Of a stretch of 64,000 nucleotides of DNA, positions 33,035 to 42,346 are shown one piece after another. The stretch covers positions 124,001 through 188,000 of the forward strand of contig NZ_SMZP01000009.1 of assembly GCF_013181195.1 (NCBI RefSeq), in the 5' to 3' direction. Below the pieces are notes generated by a model. It ran no database searches. It had not been told where the DNA came from and saw nothing but the letters and a program-made list of their open reading frames with translations. Origin of the DNA: Caulobacter sp. RHG1 (lineage in GTDB: Bacteria > Pseudomonadota > Alphaproteobacteria > Caulobacterales > Caulobacteraceae). Each line of letters begins with the position of its first letter. Within the stretch, counting starts at the first letter, position 1. The position numbers were made by a program, and so were the translations under genes.

Positions 33035-34822
33035 ATGTCCGCATCTATCCTGCGCATCCTGGCCGGAGGCGTCGCGGTCGCCGCGCTCTCGACCTCGCTG
33101 GCCATGGCCCAGACCAAGCCGCTGGCGATCACCAACGCCGAGATCTTCGACGCCACGGGCGCTGCGCCCTATCGCGGGACGCTGGTGGTCAAGGATGGCC
33201 GCATCGTCGCCGTCGGCGCCAAGGTGAAGGCGCCCAAGGGCGCGACCGTGATCGACGCGGCCGGCAAGGCCGTGGTCCCGGGCTTCATCGACGTCCACAC
33301 GCACTGGACGCCCAGCGGCGCGCCGGCCGTCACGCCGAAGATCGCCGACGCCTACCTCGCGGCGGGCATCACCACGGTCAACGACTTCCACCAGCAGCCG
33401 GAGTCGTTCGAGCCGCGCCGCCGCTGGCTGTCGACCCTGACCGCGCCGCACGTCAACTTCGTCGCTCGCATGAGCACGCCGGGTGGTCATGGCGCCGACT
33501 GGGCCGACGAGAACACCACCCGCTGGGTCGACACGCCCGAGAGCGCTCGCCTGGCCGTCGACGAGATCGCCAAATACAAGCCCGACGCCATCAAGGCCTT
33601 CCATGACGGCTGGCGCTACGGCGCTATGGCCGACAATACCAGCATGGATCCCTGGACACTGAAGGCCCTGACCGAGACGGCGCACAAGCACGGTCTCAAG
33701 GTGCTGACCCATACGGTGACCGTTGAGCGCGGCGCGGCTGCGGCCGATAGCGGTGTCGACGTCATTGCCCATAGCCTGCAGGACAAGCCGCTGGACGCGG
33801 CTACGGTCGCCAAGATCAAGGCCTCGGGCCTGTTCTACGCTCCGACCCTGGCCGTGTACGAGCCGGTCAAGCCGGGTCAGAAGCCGCCGGCCGATCCCGA
33901 CAGCCCGCGCGCCAGGCAGTCCCAGTTGAAGTTCGGCTACGCCCTGGGCAACACCAAGGCCCTGTTCGACGCCGGCGTGCCGGTGGCCCTGGGCACCGAC
34001 GCCGGCATGCCGGGCACGCCGCACGGCCCGTCCAGCCTGCGCGAGATGGAGCTGCTGGTGCAGGCCGGCCTGACGCCCAGCCAGGCGCTGATCGCCGGCT
34101 CTGCCATCAGCGCCAAGGCCATGAACCTGCTGGCCGATCGCGGCACCCTGGAGGCCGGCAAGCGCGCCGACTTCGTGCTGGTGTCGGGCAAGCCCTGGGA
34201 AACGATCACCGACGTGCGCCGCATAGACCGCGTGTTCCTGGACGGCCAGGCGGTGTTCGGTCCCGGTTCGGTTCGCAAACCTGCCAATGACCGCATGACC
34301 ATGACGGCTCTGAAGGCCAAGGCCCTGATCGACGACTTCGAAGGCGCGGTGGGCCGCACCAGCCTCGACACCAAGCGGCTGGACGATTTCGACGGCGGTC
34401 ACGACCGCAGCCTGGAGGTCTCGCAGGTGATCGAGCGCGAAGGCGGCGGCAAGGTGCTGAGCGTCGGCGCGCGCATGGCCAGCAAGACCGACGCTTCGGC
34501 CGGCGTGCTGCTGCCGCTGAGCCGCGGCTCGGTCGAGCCGGTCGACGCCACGGCGTTCAAGGGCGTGAAGCTGGCCGTGCGCGGCGACGGCGGTCCGTAT
34601 CAGGTGACCATCCGCAGCGTGGGCGGTCTGTTCCGCGCCGAGGTCGAGGCCGGTTCTGCCTGGAAGACCGTCGAGCTGCCGTTCTCGGCCTTTAAGCCGG
34701 TGACGATGCGCGGCCAGACCCCGACCTTGACCGGTGCGGATCTATTGGAGGTCGGCGTAGACGGCGAACGCGCCGCCCGCGCCAAGCTGTGGTTCGAACT
34801 GGATGACGTGACCTTCTACTAG
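33035..34822 (+). CDS. Exported amidohydrolase fused to a CIA30-like domain
   Basis: A 595-residue protein. The signal peptide ends at STSLAMAQ (residue 24). The amidohydrolase part (about residues 28-425) has GFIDVHTHWTPSG with the HxH metal site, GLKVLTHTVT and DVIAHSLQDKP with further His ligands, and LGTDAGMPGTPHGPSS with the catalytic Asp; the family acts on imidazolonepropionate-like or peptide bonds (Xaa-Pro type). Residues about 438-595 (ALIDDFEGA to WFELDDVTFY) resemble the CIA30 beta-sandwich, a galactose-binding-like fold. This fusion and the export signal are noteworthy. It is likely the last gene of the transporter-protease operon. Confidence 0.85.
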   Translation: MSASILRILAGGVAVAALSTSLAMAQTKPLAITNAEIFDATGAAPYRGTLVVKDGRIVAVGAKVKAPKGATVIDAAGKAVVPGFIDVHTHWTPSGAPAVTPKIADAYLAAGITTVNDFHQQPESFEPRRRWLSTLTAPHVNFVARMSTPGGHGADWADENTTRWVDTPESARLAVDEIAKYKPDAIKAFHDGWRYGAMADNTSMDPWTLKALTETAHKHGLKVLTHTVTVERGAAAADSGVDVIAHSLQDKPLDAATVAKIKASGLFYAPTLAVYEPVKPGQKPPADPDSPRARQSQLKFGYALGNTKALFDAGVPVALGTDAGMPGTPHGPSSLREMELLVQAGLTPSQALIAGSAISAKAMNLLADRGTLEAGKRADFVLVSGKPWETITDVRRIDRVFLDGQAVFGPGSVRKPANDRMTMTALKAKALIDDFEGAVGRTSLDTKRLDDFDGGHDRSLEVSQVIEREGGGKVLSVGARMASKTDASAGVLLPLSRGSVEPVDATAFKGVKLAVRGDGGPYQVTIRSVGGLFRAEVEAGSAWKTVELPFSAFKPVTMRGQTPTLTGADLLEVGVDGERAARAKLWFELDDVTFY

Positions 34823-34992
34823 GCGGCTTCGGGCCGGGGAGGGCGGACGCTTTTCTCGGCCCGGTTCGCCCCCTGTGGAGCCCGACTTCGATCTGTGAAC
34901 AAAATCGGAACCTGGGCTTGCGCCTTCGGCCCTTCGAACGCTAAATCCGTCGCTCTGCGGTGTCGGGCTGCGGATCTGTTCTGGGGCGTATC

Positions 34993-35337
34993 GTGTCGCG
35001 TATCGAGGGGACTTTCGTCGAGTTGGCGCTGGAGATCGGCCTGGCCGAAACCATCGCCGAGACGCTGCGCGATATCGACCGCGCCATGGCCGACCTGCCG
35101 GCCGACGCCGGCGGTACGCGCTGGCTAAAGCGCCTGCAGGAGCAGAAGACCAGCCTGCGCAATCCGACTCTGAGGACAACGGCCGCCCTGGTGGTGGCCA
35201 TGTGCGTCAAGGACACGGCCCTGACGCCACGCATCCGTCGCGCCTTCGCCGACCTGATCGAGCGCCATCCGGAACTGGCCTGGTTCTACACACAGCTGCC
35301 GGCAGCCTCGGCCGAGCCGTTGCGCCGCGCGAGTTAG
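34993..35337 (+). CDS. Hypothetical protein, small and helical
   Basis: A protein of 114 residues if begun at the GTG at 34993 (GGGGCG before it) or 125 from a GTG at 34960. It is predicted mostly alpha-helical and soluble; WLKRLQEQKTSLRNPTLRT and ALTPRIRRAFADLIERHPEL are its most characteristic segments. No motif or family is recognised. Codon use fits the neighbourhood, so it is probably a real gene. Its stop codon overlaps the convergent SURF1 stop by four bases (TTAG). The function is unknown. Confidence 0.6.
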   Translation: MSRIEGTFVELALEIGLAETIAETLRDIDRAMADLPADAGGTRWLKRLQEQKTSLRNPTLRTTAALVVAMCVKDTALTPRIRRAFADLIERHPELAWFYTQLPAASAEPLRRAS

Positions 35338-36032
35338 GCCTTCTTCGGCCGCAGCGCCAGCGCCACGCCCAGCAGTGACAGTCCGCACAGGGCGAGCCAG
35401 GTCAGGGCATAGACCAGGTGGCTGTTGCGGAAGGCGATCACCGTCAGTCCGCCGACCGGGAAGTCGCCCGGCTTGGGATCGGCTTCGGCGTCGATGAAGA
35501 ACGGAGCGACCTCTTCCGTGAGGCCATGGGCCTTGGCGATCATCACGACGTCGCGCGAGTACCAGCGGTCCAAGGTCGGCTTGTTGGAGCGCAGGAAGCC
35601 GCCACGCGGTTCGCTCATCCGCATCAGGCCGGTGATGGTCACGTGTTCGCCGGGAATGCAGCGCGTGCGGGTGGCCGGATCGCGCCACTGCGGCGGCACG
35701 AAGCCGCGATTGATCATGATCAGGCCCTGCTTCGTGCGCAGGGGCGTCATCAGCCAGTAGCCGGGGCCAAGTTCGGTGACGGCCTGCACCAGGGTCTCCT
35801 GCTCATGCAGGAACTCGCCGTCCACGCGGACGCGACGGTACTCGTCGTCGCGGGCGTTGACCTTGCTCCAGGCGCTGGGCGGAGGCGGCGCGACGGGGCG
35901 CGCATGGACCCGGGCGTCGACGCGGGCGATCAGGTCCAGCTTCCAGGCCCGGCGCTCGACCTGCCAGGCTCCCAGCGCGCCGAAGACGAGCGCCAGAAGC
36001 AGGCAGCCGAACGCTAGCCACCACTTGTTCAA
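35334..36032 (-). CDS. SURF1-family oxidase assembly protein
   Basis: A 232-residue inner-membrane protein with one N-terminal (WLAFGCLLLALVFGALGAW) and one C-terminal membrane segment (LVYALTWLALCGLSLLGVAL) around a periplasmic domain containing YRRVRVDGEF and PGYWLMTPLRTKQGLIMINR. SURF1 proteins help insert haem into haem-copper oxidases. It starts 13 bases after the cyoD stop, so it belongs to the cyo operon and most likely serves the bo3-type oxidase. Confidence 0.92.
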   Translation of the reverse strand: MNKWWLAFGCLLLALVFGALGAWQVERRAWKLDLIARVDARVHARPVAPPPPSAWSKVNARDDEYRRVRVDGEFLHEQETLVQAVTELGPGYWLMTPLRTKQGLIMINRGFVPPQWRDPATRTRCIPGEHVTITGLMRMSEPRGGFLRSNKPTLDRWYSRDVVMIAKAHGLTEEVAPFFIDAEADPKPGDFPVGGLTVIAFRNSHLVYALTWLALCGLSLLGVALALRPKKA

Positions 36033-36045
36033 GACGCTCTCTTGC

Positions 36046-36429
36046 TCAAGGCGCCGGCGGCGCGCTCGCCGGGTTCATCGGCATCATCATGTTGCTGTTG
36101 AGGTGGAACATGATCCACAGCGAGCCGCTGATCACGATCGCCACGATGACGATGGTGAAGATCAGGGCCATCAGCGTCCAGCCGCCTTCGGACTTGGTGT
36201 TGATGTGCAGGAAGAAGATCGTGTGGACCACGATCTGGATGAAGGCCAGGGCGACCACGATCGCCGCCGTGGTCTGGGCGTTGGCGATCGCGCCGCTCAT
36301 GACCAGCCAGAAGGGCAGGGCCGTCAGCACCGCCGACAGCGCGAAGCCGATCAGGTAGCCGCGGCGCGTGCCGTGGCTATGGCCGTCGTCGTGCGGATGA
36401 TCGTCGTGTGGTGTGTCGTGGGCGCTCAT
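36046..36429 (-). CDS. cyoD: Cytochrome o ubiquinol oxidase subunit IV
   Basis: A 127-residue membrane protein started at the ATG at 36429, which overlaps the cyoC stop (ATGA); an open frame upstream is cyoC in another phase. A His/Asp-rich N terminus ([17 protein letters not shown]) precedes three membrane helices: [38 protein letters not shown] and [20 protein letters not shown]. It is the small accessory subunit of bo3 oxidase. The His-rich tail may be able to bind metal, but this is speculation. Confidence 0.93.
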   Translation of the reverse strand: MSAHDTPHDDHPHDDGHSHGTRRGYLIGFALSAVLTALPFWLVMSGAIANAQTTAAIVVALAFIQIVVHTIFFLHINTKSEGGWTLMALIFTIVIVAIVISGSLWIMFHLNSNMMMPMNPASAPPAP

Positions 36430-37064
36430 CGCAGCACTCCCAGCAGATAGACGAACGTGAAGACGCCGATCCAGACGACGTCCAGCAGATGCCAGAACAT
36501 GCCAAGGCACACGAGGCGGCGGCGGTTGTCGGCGTTCAGGCCGCGCTGGCCGACCTGGACCAGCATGACCACCAGCCAGATCAGGCCGAAGGTCACGTGA
36601 AGGCCGTGGGTGCCGACCAGGGTGAAGAAGGCCGACAGGAAGGCGCTGGTCTGTGGTGTGGCGCCTTCATGGATCAGGGATGTGAACTCGTAGAGCTCCA
36701 CCCCGATGAAGGCCGCGCCCAAGAGGCCGGTGATCGCCAGCCAGATCTGGGTGGCGCGCTGGTTGCCCGCCTCCATGTCGATCATGGCCATGCCGTAGGT
36801 GATCGACGAGAATAGCAGGAAGGCCGTGTTCAGGGCCACCAGCGGCAGCTCGAACAGTTCGCCCGGACCCGGACCGCCGGCATAGCTGGTGGAGAGCACC
36901 CCATACGTCGCGAACAGCGTCGCGAAGATGAGGGCGTCGCTCATCAGGTAGATCCAGAAGCCCAGCAACGTGCTGCCGCCGCTGGCGGCATGGTGATGCC
37001 CGGATTCCTCGACCAGGTAGAAGGTTGGCGAGGTTTCGGCCTTGTCGGTGGAGGGAGTGGCCAT
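36426..37064 (-). CDS. cyoC: Cytochrome o ubiquinol oxidase subunit III
   Basis: A 212-residue subunit III with five predicted membrane helices, the usual number for Cyo[41 protein letters not shown] and [20 protein letters not shown] are characteristic. It does not bind redox cofactors but stabilises subunit I. Its ATG comes one base after the cyoB stop, and its stop overlaps cyoD by four bases, so translation of the operon is tightly coupled. Confidence 0.95.
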   Translation of the reverse strand: MATPSTDKAETSPTFYLVEESGHHHAASGGSTLLGFWIYLMSDALIFATLFATYGVLSTSYAGGPGPGELFELPLVALNTAFLLFSSITYGMAMIDMEAGNQRATQIWLAITGLLGAAFIGVELYEFTSLIHEGATPQTSAFLSAFFTLVGTHGLHVTFGLIWLVVMLVQVGQRGLNADNRRRLVCLGMFWHLLDVVWIGVFTFVYLLGVLR

Positions 37065-37065
37065 C

Positions 37066-39066
37066 TTACGCTTTCTCCGCCAGCAGGCGCGAACGCTGGT
37101 CCTCGGTGTCGGTCACCACGTCGGCGGCGATGTAGTAGTCGCGGTCGTAGTTGAACGTGTGGGCGATGCTGAACGCCACCAGGGCCACGAAGCTGACGAT
37201 CGCCAGCCACCAGATGTACCAGACCATGGCGAAGCCCATGACCATGGCCAGGCCCGACAGGATCACCCCCATGCCGGTGTTGCGCGGCATGTGGATGGGC
37301 TGGAAGCCGGCGGTCGGCCGCTGCGCCGCGCGATCCTTCATGTCGTACCAGGCGTCCAGATCATGGACGACGGGCGTGAACGCGAAGTTGTAGTTCGGCG
37401 GCGGGGACGAGGTGGCCCACTCCAGCGTCCGGCCATCCCAGGGATCGCCGGTGGTGTCGCGCAGCTTGTCGCGGTTCTTGATGCTGACGGCGATCTGGAT
37501 GACGAAGGCCACGATGCCGACGCCGATGATCAGCGCGCCGATGGCGGCGAGCACGAACCACGGCTGCAGGCTGGGGTCGTCGAAGTGGCGAACCCGGCGC
37601 GTGGTGCCCATCAGGCCGACCACGTAGATCGGCGTCCAGGCCAGCCAGTAGCCGACGACCCAGCCCCAGAACGAGACCTTGCCCCAGAACGGATCCAGCT
37701 TGAAGCCGAAGGCCTTGGGGAACCAGTAGGTCATGCCGGCGAACAGGCCGAACACCACGCCGCCGATGATGACGTTGTGGAAGTGGGCGACCAGGAACAG
37801 CGAGTTGTGCAGCACGAAGTCGGCCGGCGGAACGGCCAGCAGCACGCCGGTCATGCCGCCCACGACGAAGGTCAGCATGAACGCCACGACCCACATCATC
37901 GGCAGCTCGTAGCGGATGTTGCCGCGATACATCGTGAACAGCCAATTGAAGATCTTGGCCCCGGTCGGGATCGAGATCACCATCGTGGCGATGCCGAAGA
38001 ACGAGTTCACGCTGGCGCCCGAACCCATGGTGAAGAAGTGGTGCAGCCAGACCAGGTACGACAGGATGGTGATGACCACCGTGGCGTAGACCATCGACGA
38101 ATAGCCGAACAGACGCTTGCCCGAGAAGGTCGAGGTGATCTCCGAATAGATCCCAAAGACCGGCAGGACCAGCACATAGACCTCTGGGTGACCCCAGATC
38201 CACACCAGGTTCCAATACATCATCGGGTTGCCGCCGAGATCATTGGTGAAGAAGTTCATGCCCAGATAACGATCCAGCATCAACAGGGCGAAGGCGCCGG
38301 TCAGCACGGGGAAGATGGCGATGGCCAGGACGTTGCTGCACAGCGCCGTCCAGACGAACACCGGCATCTTCATCATGGTCATGCCGGGCGCGCGCATCTT
38401 CAGGATGGTCGCGACCATGTTGATGGCCGAGAGCGTCGTGCCCACGCCCGCGATCTGCAGGGCCCATAGATAGTAGTCGGGTCCTGTGTCGGGACTGTTC
38501 TGCAGGTTGGCGACGGGGACGTAGTTCAGCCAGCCGGCGCGCGAGAACTCGCCGACGAACAGCGAGATCATCACCAGGATGGCGCCGGCCGCCGTCAGCC
38601 AGAAGCTGAAGTTGTTGAGGAACGGGAAGGCCACGTCGCGCGCGCCGATCTGCAGCGGCATGACGTAGTTGATCAGGCCGACCACCAGCGGGATGGCCAC
38701 GAAGAAGATCATGATCGTCCCGTGGGCCGTGAAGATCTGATCGTAGTGGTGGGCGTTGAGGTAGCCCTCGTTGGCCCCGAAGGCGATGGCCTGCTGCAGG
38801 CGCATCATGACGGCGTCGGCGAAGCCGCGCAGCAGCATGATGATGCCCAGGATCATGTACATGATCCCGATCTTCTTGTGGTCCACCGTGGTGAACCACT
38901 CGGTCCAGAGATAGCCCCACAGCTTGTACTTGGTCACCGCGGCCAGGATGCCCAGGCCCAGCAGCACCACGACGGCGAAGGTGACGAGCAGGATCGGCTC
39001 GTGGATCGGGAAGGATTCCCAGGACAGCCGTCCGAAAATGGTTTTCGCGAGGGTCTGATCGAACAT
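37066..39066 (-). CDS. cyoB: Cytochrome o ubiquinol oxidase subunit I
   Basis: A 666-residue catalytic subunit (E. coli CyoB 663). The start at 39066 is chosen because it has an SD (CGGAG) and the standard [20 protein letters not shown] start; an open frame upstream lies within cyoA. Ligands are visible: [17 protein letters not shown] (low-spin haem His), [19 protein letters not shown] (CuB His and cross-linked Tyr), WLHHFFTMG (two CuB His), and [13 protein letters not shown] (haem His pair). It reduces O2 with electrons from ubiquinol and pumps protons across the inner membrane. Confidence 0.97.
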   Translation of the reverse strand: MFDQTLAKTIFGRLSWESFPIHEPILLVTFAVVVLLGLGILAAVTKYKLWGYLWTEWFTTVDHKKIGIMYMILGIIMLLRGFADAVMMRLQQAIAFGANEGYLNAHHYDQIFTAHGTIMIFFVAIPLVVGLINYVMPLQIGARDVAFPFLNNFSFWLTAAGAILVMISLFVGEFSRAGWLNYVPVANLQNSPDTGPDYYLWALQIAGVGTTLSAINMVATILKMRAPGMTMMKMPVFVWTALCSNVLAIAIFPVLTGAFALLMLDRYLGMNFFTNDLGGNPMMYWNLVWIWGHPEVYVLVLPVFGIYSEITSTFSGKRLFGYSSMVYATVVITILSYLVWLHHFFTMGSGASVNSFFGIATMVISIPTGAKIFNWLFTMYRGNIRYELPMMWVVAFMLTFVVGGMTGVLLAVPPADFVLHNSLFLVAHFHNVIIGGVVFGLFAGMTYWFPKAFGFKLDPFWGKVSFWGWVVGYWLAWTPIYVVGLMGTTRRVRHFDDPSLQPWFVLAAIGALIIGVGIVAFVIQIAVSIKNRDKLRDTTGDPWDGRTLEWATSSPPPNYNFAFTPVVHDLDAWYDMKDRAAQRPTAGFQPIHMPRNTGMGVILSGLAMVMGFAMVWYIWWLAIVSFVALVAFSIAHTFNYDRDYYIAADVVTDTEDQRSRLLAEKA

Positions 39067-39070
39067 TGGC

Positions 39071-40204
39071 TTAGGCTCCGATCGATCCATCGCGCGCCAA
39101 GGCGGGCGAGATAGAAGATATGTCGCGGTTCTTCGGCGAAGCGGGCGCCTGGTTGCCCGGCGGCTTGGGATCACGCGGCTTGGTCACGTTCGTGCCCGGC
39201 GCGATCTCGTGCGGCTCCTTGAACACCGCGCCCTCGGGCGGGGCGCCGTGCTGGTGCTCGCCGCCACGCGGCGGGACCAGGCCGTGCTGCTTGCCGTCAT
39301 GCTTCATCGTCGCGCTCATGCAGGTGGTGCCCGGCGTGATGCAGCGGTTGACGATGCGGCTGAAGATGCCGGCCTCGACGCTGCCGTAGCGCGCGACGGG
39401 GACCTTCTCGCTGGGCTTTTCCAGCGCCAGGTATTGTGGGGTCTGCAGGGTCTTGGTGCTGGCCTTGGTCTCGCCGATCCAGCGGTCGAAGCTGGCCTGG
39501 TCGACGCCGTGCAGCTTGAAGCGCATGTCCGAGAAGCCCGCGCCGCTGTAGTTGGCCGAGAAGCCCTCGTACTCGCCCGGCTTGTTCAGCACCGCGTGCA
39601 GCGTGCTCTGCATGCCCGGCATCGCGTAGATCATGCCGGCCAGGGTGGGCGCATAGAAGGTGTTCATCATGTTGGTCGAGGTGATGTCGAACCGCACCTG
39701 GCGATCGACCGGCAGCACCAGTTCGTTGACCGTCGCCACGCCTTGCTCGGGGTAGATGAACAGCCACTTCCAATCCAGGGCCACGACCTGCACCCGCAGC
39801 GGCGCGACGTTGCGATCGATCGGCTTCTCGGCCGAGATCCGGTCCAGCGGGCGGAAGGGGTCCAGAAGGTGGGTGCTGGACCAGGTCAGGGCGCCCAGGG
39901 CGATGATGATCAGCAACGGCGCCGACCAGATCACCAGCTCCAGCGAGGTCGAGTGATGGAACTGCTTGTCGTAGGTCCCGTCACCACCTTTGCGGTAGCG
40001 CCAGGCGAAGACGACGATCAAGATCATCACCGGGACGATGATGAGCAGCATCAGTCCCGTTGAAATGTAGATCAGATTACGCTGTTGCAGCGCGATGTCC
40101 CCAGCAGGGTCCAACACAGCCCGTTCGCATCCCGACAAGAGAACGAGAAGCGCGATTGGGATAACGCGGGCATGTCGCCCAAGACCTGGGAAGCTTAAGC
40201 GCAT
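39071..40204 (-). CDS. cyoA: Cytochrome o ubiquinol oxidase subunit II, lipoprotein
   Basis: A 377-residue subunit II started at the ATG at 40204. The N-terminal lipoprotein signal ends in VLLSGCERA (lipobox Cys), followed by two membrane helices and a periplasmic cupredoxin-like domain. The Cu-A ligand cysteines are absent and the region reads [13 protein letters not shown], as expected for a quinol rather than cytochrome c oxidase. A long Pro/His-rich C-terminal tail (about the last 70 residues) exceeds the E. coli protein (315) and is probably disordered. First gene of the operon; promoter in the gap with the divergent MFS gene. Confidence 0.96.
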   Translation of the reverse strand: MRLSFPGLGRHARVIPIALLVLLSGCERAVLDPAGDIALQQRNLIYISTGLMLLIIVPVMILIVVFAWRYRKGGDGTYDKQFHHSTSLELVIWSAPLLIIIALGALTWSSTHLLDPFRPLDRISAEKPIDRNVAPLRVQVVALDWKWLFIYPEQGVATVNELVLPVDRQVRFDITSTNMMNTFYAPTLAGMIYAMPGMQSTLHAVLNKPGEYEGFSANYSGAGFSDMRFKLHGVDQASFDRWIGETKASTKTLQTPQYLALEKPSEKVPVARYGSVEAGIFSRIVNRCITPGTTCMSATMKHDGKQHGLVPPRGGEHQHGAPPEGAVFKEPHEIAPGTNVTKPRDPKPPGNQAPASPKNRDISSISPALARDGSIGA

Positions 40205-40255
40205 GAGGGGACCAACAGGCTGCTCATTCCGGCTGCTTTCAGAGTTGTACAATCT

Positions 40256-40269
40256 TTTCGCTAGCGCAA
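40256..40269. promoter_or_regulatory. Weak FNR/NnrR-like inverted repeat in the cyoA/MFS gap
   Basis: TTTCGCTAGCGCAA has the TTG-N8-CAA architecture of Crp/Fnr-class sites with one mismatch from TTGCG-N4-CGCAA. It is 52-65 bases upstream of cyoA and could serve either divergent gene. The CTAG centre and single mismatch make this tentative. Confidence 0.25.
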
Positions 40270-40337
40270 TATGTAGCGATCAATCGGACCGGTGGATTGC
40301 ACGATCCGCGCCTTGAGCCAACCCCAGGACGTGACGC

Positions 40338-41669
40338 ATGACTGACTCGATCGCCGCCTCGAACTCGACTCAGCTCGAGCGCGACGCCCGGCTGGTGACC
40401 GCTGACGACCACCGCGTCGCCCCCGGAGAGATCGCTATTGGCGTGATTATCGGGCGTACGAGCGAGTTCTTCGACTTCTTCGTCTATGCCCTTGCGTCGG
40501 TCCTCGTGTTCCCGGCCGTGGTGTTCCCTTACGTAGACGCGGTGACGGGTACGCTGTTCTCGTTTGCGGTCTTTGCCCTGGCTTTCATCGGTCGTCCTTT
40601 CGGGACGCTGCTGTTCACCGCCATCGACCGCAAGCACGGACGAGGCGTGAAGCTGACGATCGCCCTGTTCCTGTTGGGCGGCTCGACCATGGCGCTGGCG
40701 CTGTTGCCGGGCTTCGAGACGATCGGCGCGTGGTCGGCTGTTCTGCTCGCGGTGTTCCGCTTCAGCCAGGGCATCGCATTGGGCGGCGCCTGGGATGGCC
40801 TGCCGTCATTGCTTTCGCTCAATGCGCCCAAGGATCGCCGCGGCTGGTACGCGATGATCCCGCAGTTGGGCGCGCCGCTGGGCCTCTTGGTCGCCACCGG
40901 CCTGTTCGCCTATTTCATCTCGATCCTGTCGCCGGCCGACTTCCTGTCGTGGGGCTGGCGCTATCCGTTCTTCGTGGCTCTGGCCATCAACGTCGTCGCT
41001 CTGTTCGCCCGCCTGCGCCTGGTGGCGACGCCGGAGTTCGAGCGCCTGTTCGAGAGCCAGGAACTGCAGCCGTCGCCGCCGTTCAAGACCGTGGCGGTCG
41101 AGTGGCGCACGATCGCTCTGGGCGCTCTGGCCCCGCTGGCCAGCTTTGCGCTGTTCCATCTGGTTACCGTGTTCCCGCTGTCGTGGGTGACCCTGCGCGC
41201 GGGCGAGGAGCCGATCCGCTTCCTAGCCATCGAGGCCGTCGGCGCGGTGATCGGCATCCTGGCCATGCTGGCTTCGGGCGTCATCGCCGATCGCGTCGGC
41301 CGTCGCGCGGTGCTGGGCGTTTCGGCCGTGATGATCGGCGCCTACAGCGGCTTCGCCCCGCAGCTTCTGAACGCCGGCGGCCTGGGCGAGGCGATCTACA
41401 TGATCGCCGGCTTCGCCCTGCTGGGCCTGGCGTTCGGTCAGTCGTCGGGCGTGGTCAACAGCAGCTTCCCGGCTCAGCACCGCTATACGGGCGCTGCGAT
41501 CGTCGCCAACTCGGCTTGGCTGATCGGCGCAGGCTTCGCGCCGCTGGTGGCTCTGTTCCTGGCGACGCGTTTCGGCCTGTGGTCGGTGGGGGCCTATCTG
41601 CTGTCCGGCGTGGCCTGCACTCTGGCGGCCCTGGTCATCAACAAGGACTGGGCGCCGAAGTCGGAATAG
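40338..41669 (+). CDS. MFS transporter, MHS-like
   Basis: A 443-residue inner-membrane transporter with about 12 helices. GRTSEFFDFFVYALASVLVF is the first helix, RPFGTLLFTAIDRKHGRGV the loop 2-3 motif and FRFSQGIALGGAWDGLPSLL the helix 5 region, resembling MHS symporters although GGAWDG differs from the usual GGEWGG, where Glu is replaced by Ala. It is divergent from cyoA and only four bases from the convergent PAS gene. The substrate is unknown; a carboxylate is likely by family. Confidence 0.87.
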   Translation: MTDSIAASNSTQLERDARLVTADDHRVAPGEIAIGVIIGRTSEFFDFFVYALASVLVFPAVVFPYVDAVTGTLFSFAVFALAFIGRPFGTLLFTAIDRKHGRGVKLTIALFLLGGSTMALALLPGFETIGAWSAVLLAVFRFSQGIALGGAWDGLPSLLSLNAPKDRRGWYAMIPQLGAPLGLLVATGLFAYFISILSPADFLSWGWRYPFFVALAINVVALFARLRLVATPEFERLFESQELQPSPPFKTVAVEWRTIALGALAPLASFALFHLVTVFPLSWVTLRAGEEPIRFLAIEAVGAVIGILAMLASGVIADRVGRRAVLGVSAVMIGAYSGFAPQLLNAGGLGEAIYMIAGFALLGLAFGQSSGVVNSSFPAQHRYTGAAIVANSAWLIGAGFAPLVALFLATRFGLWSVGAYLLSGVACTLAALVINKDWAPKSE

Positions 41670-41673
41670 GGGC

Positions 41674-42144
41674 TCAGGCCTCTTCCAGCGCCATGGCGAG
41701 GAGGGGGGCGACGTCGATCTCCTCGTGCATGGCGACATATCCGCCGCCGGCGATCTTGGTGTGCGAGACGCGCACGCGGCGGGTCTCGTTGATCCAGTAC
41801 TCGCCGATGACGGTGTCCTCGGGACCGGCCTGATCGTCGAGCGCCAGATGATCGCGGACATTGACCGTCGCCCAGGCGAAGCGGGGGGCGCAGAACGCGA
41901 CGATCTCGGCGCGCGCGGTGCCGGGCTGGGTCAGCCTCGTCGGCAGCCCGTACATCGCCGCGAAGGCTGCGTTGCAGAAGATCAGCCGCGCCTCCTCATC
42001 GATCATGCACATCCCGCGCGGCATGCTCGCCAGGGTCTCGGCCAGTTCTTCCAGAAGCGCCCGGTCTGCGTCCTCCAAGCCCTCGTTCTCGTACGCCAGG
42101 ATCGGGTTTCTGGGCTCGAAGGGGATGATGTTGGAGTGCGTCAT
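41674..42144 (-). CDS. Stand-alone PAS-domain protein
   Basis: A 156-residue soluble protein with a single PAS fold (about residues 35-150): LASMPRGMCMIDEEARLIFC and NAAFAAMYGLPTRL are the classical PAS core, and a domain-closing strand RRVRVSHTKIAGGGYVAMHE follows. No kinase, cyclase or DNA-binding output is attached, so it may work as a sensor adaptor. It is divergent from pseudoazurin, sharing the gap with an NnrR-like palindrome. No cofactor-binding residue can be named. Confidence 0.75.
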   Translation of the reverse strand: MTHSNIIPFEPRNPILAYENEGLEDADRALLEELAETLASMPRGMCMIDEEARLIFCNAAFAAMYGLPTRLTQPGTARAEIVAFCAPRFAWATVNVRDHLALDDQAGPEDTVIGEYWINETRRVRVSHTKIAGGGYVAMHEEIDVAPLLAMALEEA

Positions 42145-42257
42145 GACACGGGTTCCTGCGACCGGGGCAACCTGCGCCCGACGTGCCTAATAGGGCGTAG
42201 CTTGCCGGCGTGGCGTTCCGTCGCAGTCCGGCGGAAATGACGTCTATGGGTCGCGGG

Positions 42258-42273
42258 TTTGCGCCTGCGCAAA
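42258..42273. promoter_or_regulatory. NnrR/FNR-class palindrome upstream of pseudoazurin
   Basis: TTTGCGCCTGCGCAAA is a perfect inverted repeat that contains TTGCG-N4-CGCAA, the sequence described for the nitric-oxide regulator NnrR in alphaproteobacteria. Its centre is 41.5 bp from a plausible start site near 42307, whose -10 would be TAGAAG (42295-42300), the spacing of FNR-type class II activation. Confidence 0.55.
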
Positions 42274-42346
42274 GTTCTGTGCGGAGGAAGTTCCTAGAAG
42301 GGCTGCACCGGGTCGATGAGCCCGATCGCATAACCCAGGAATTCCC

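Noticed and set aside
34830-34863. Terminator after the amidohydrolase gene
   Set aside because: CGGGCCG/CGGCCCG arms are separated by a 20-base loop and no T-run follows, so the support is too weak to list.
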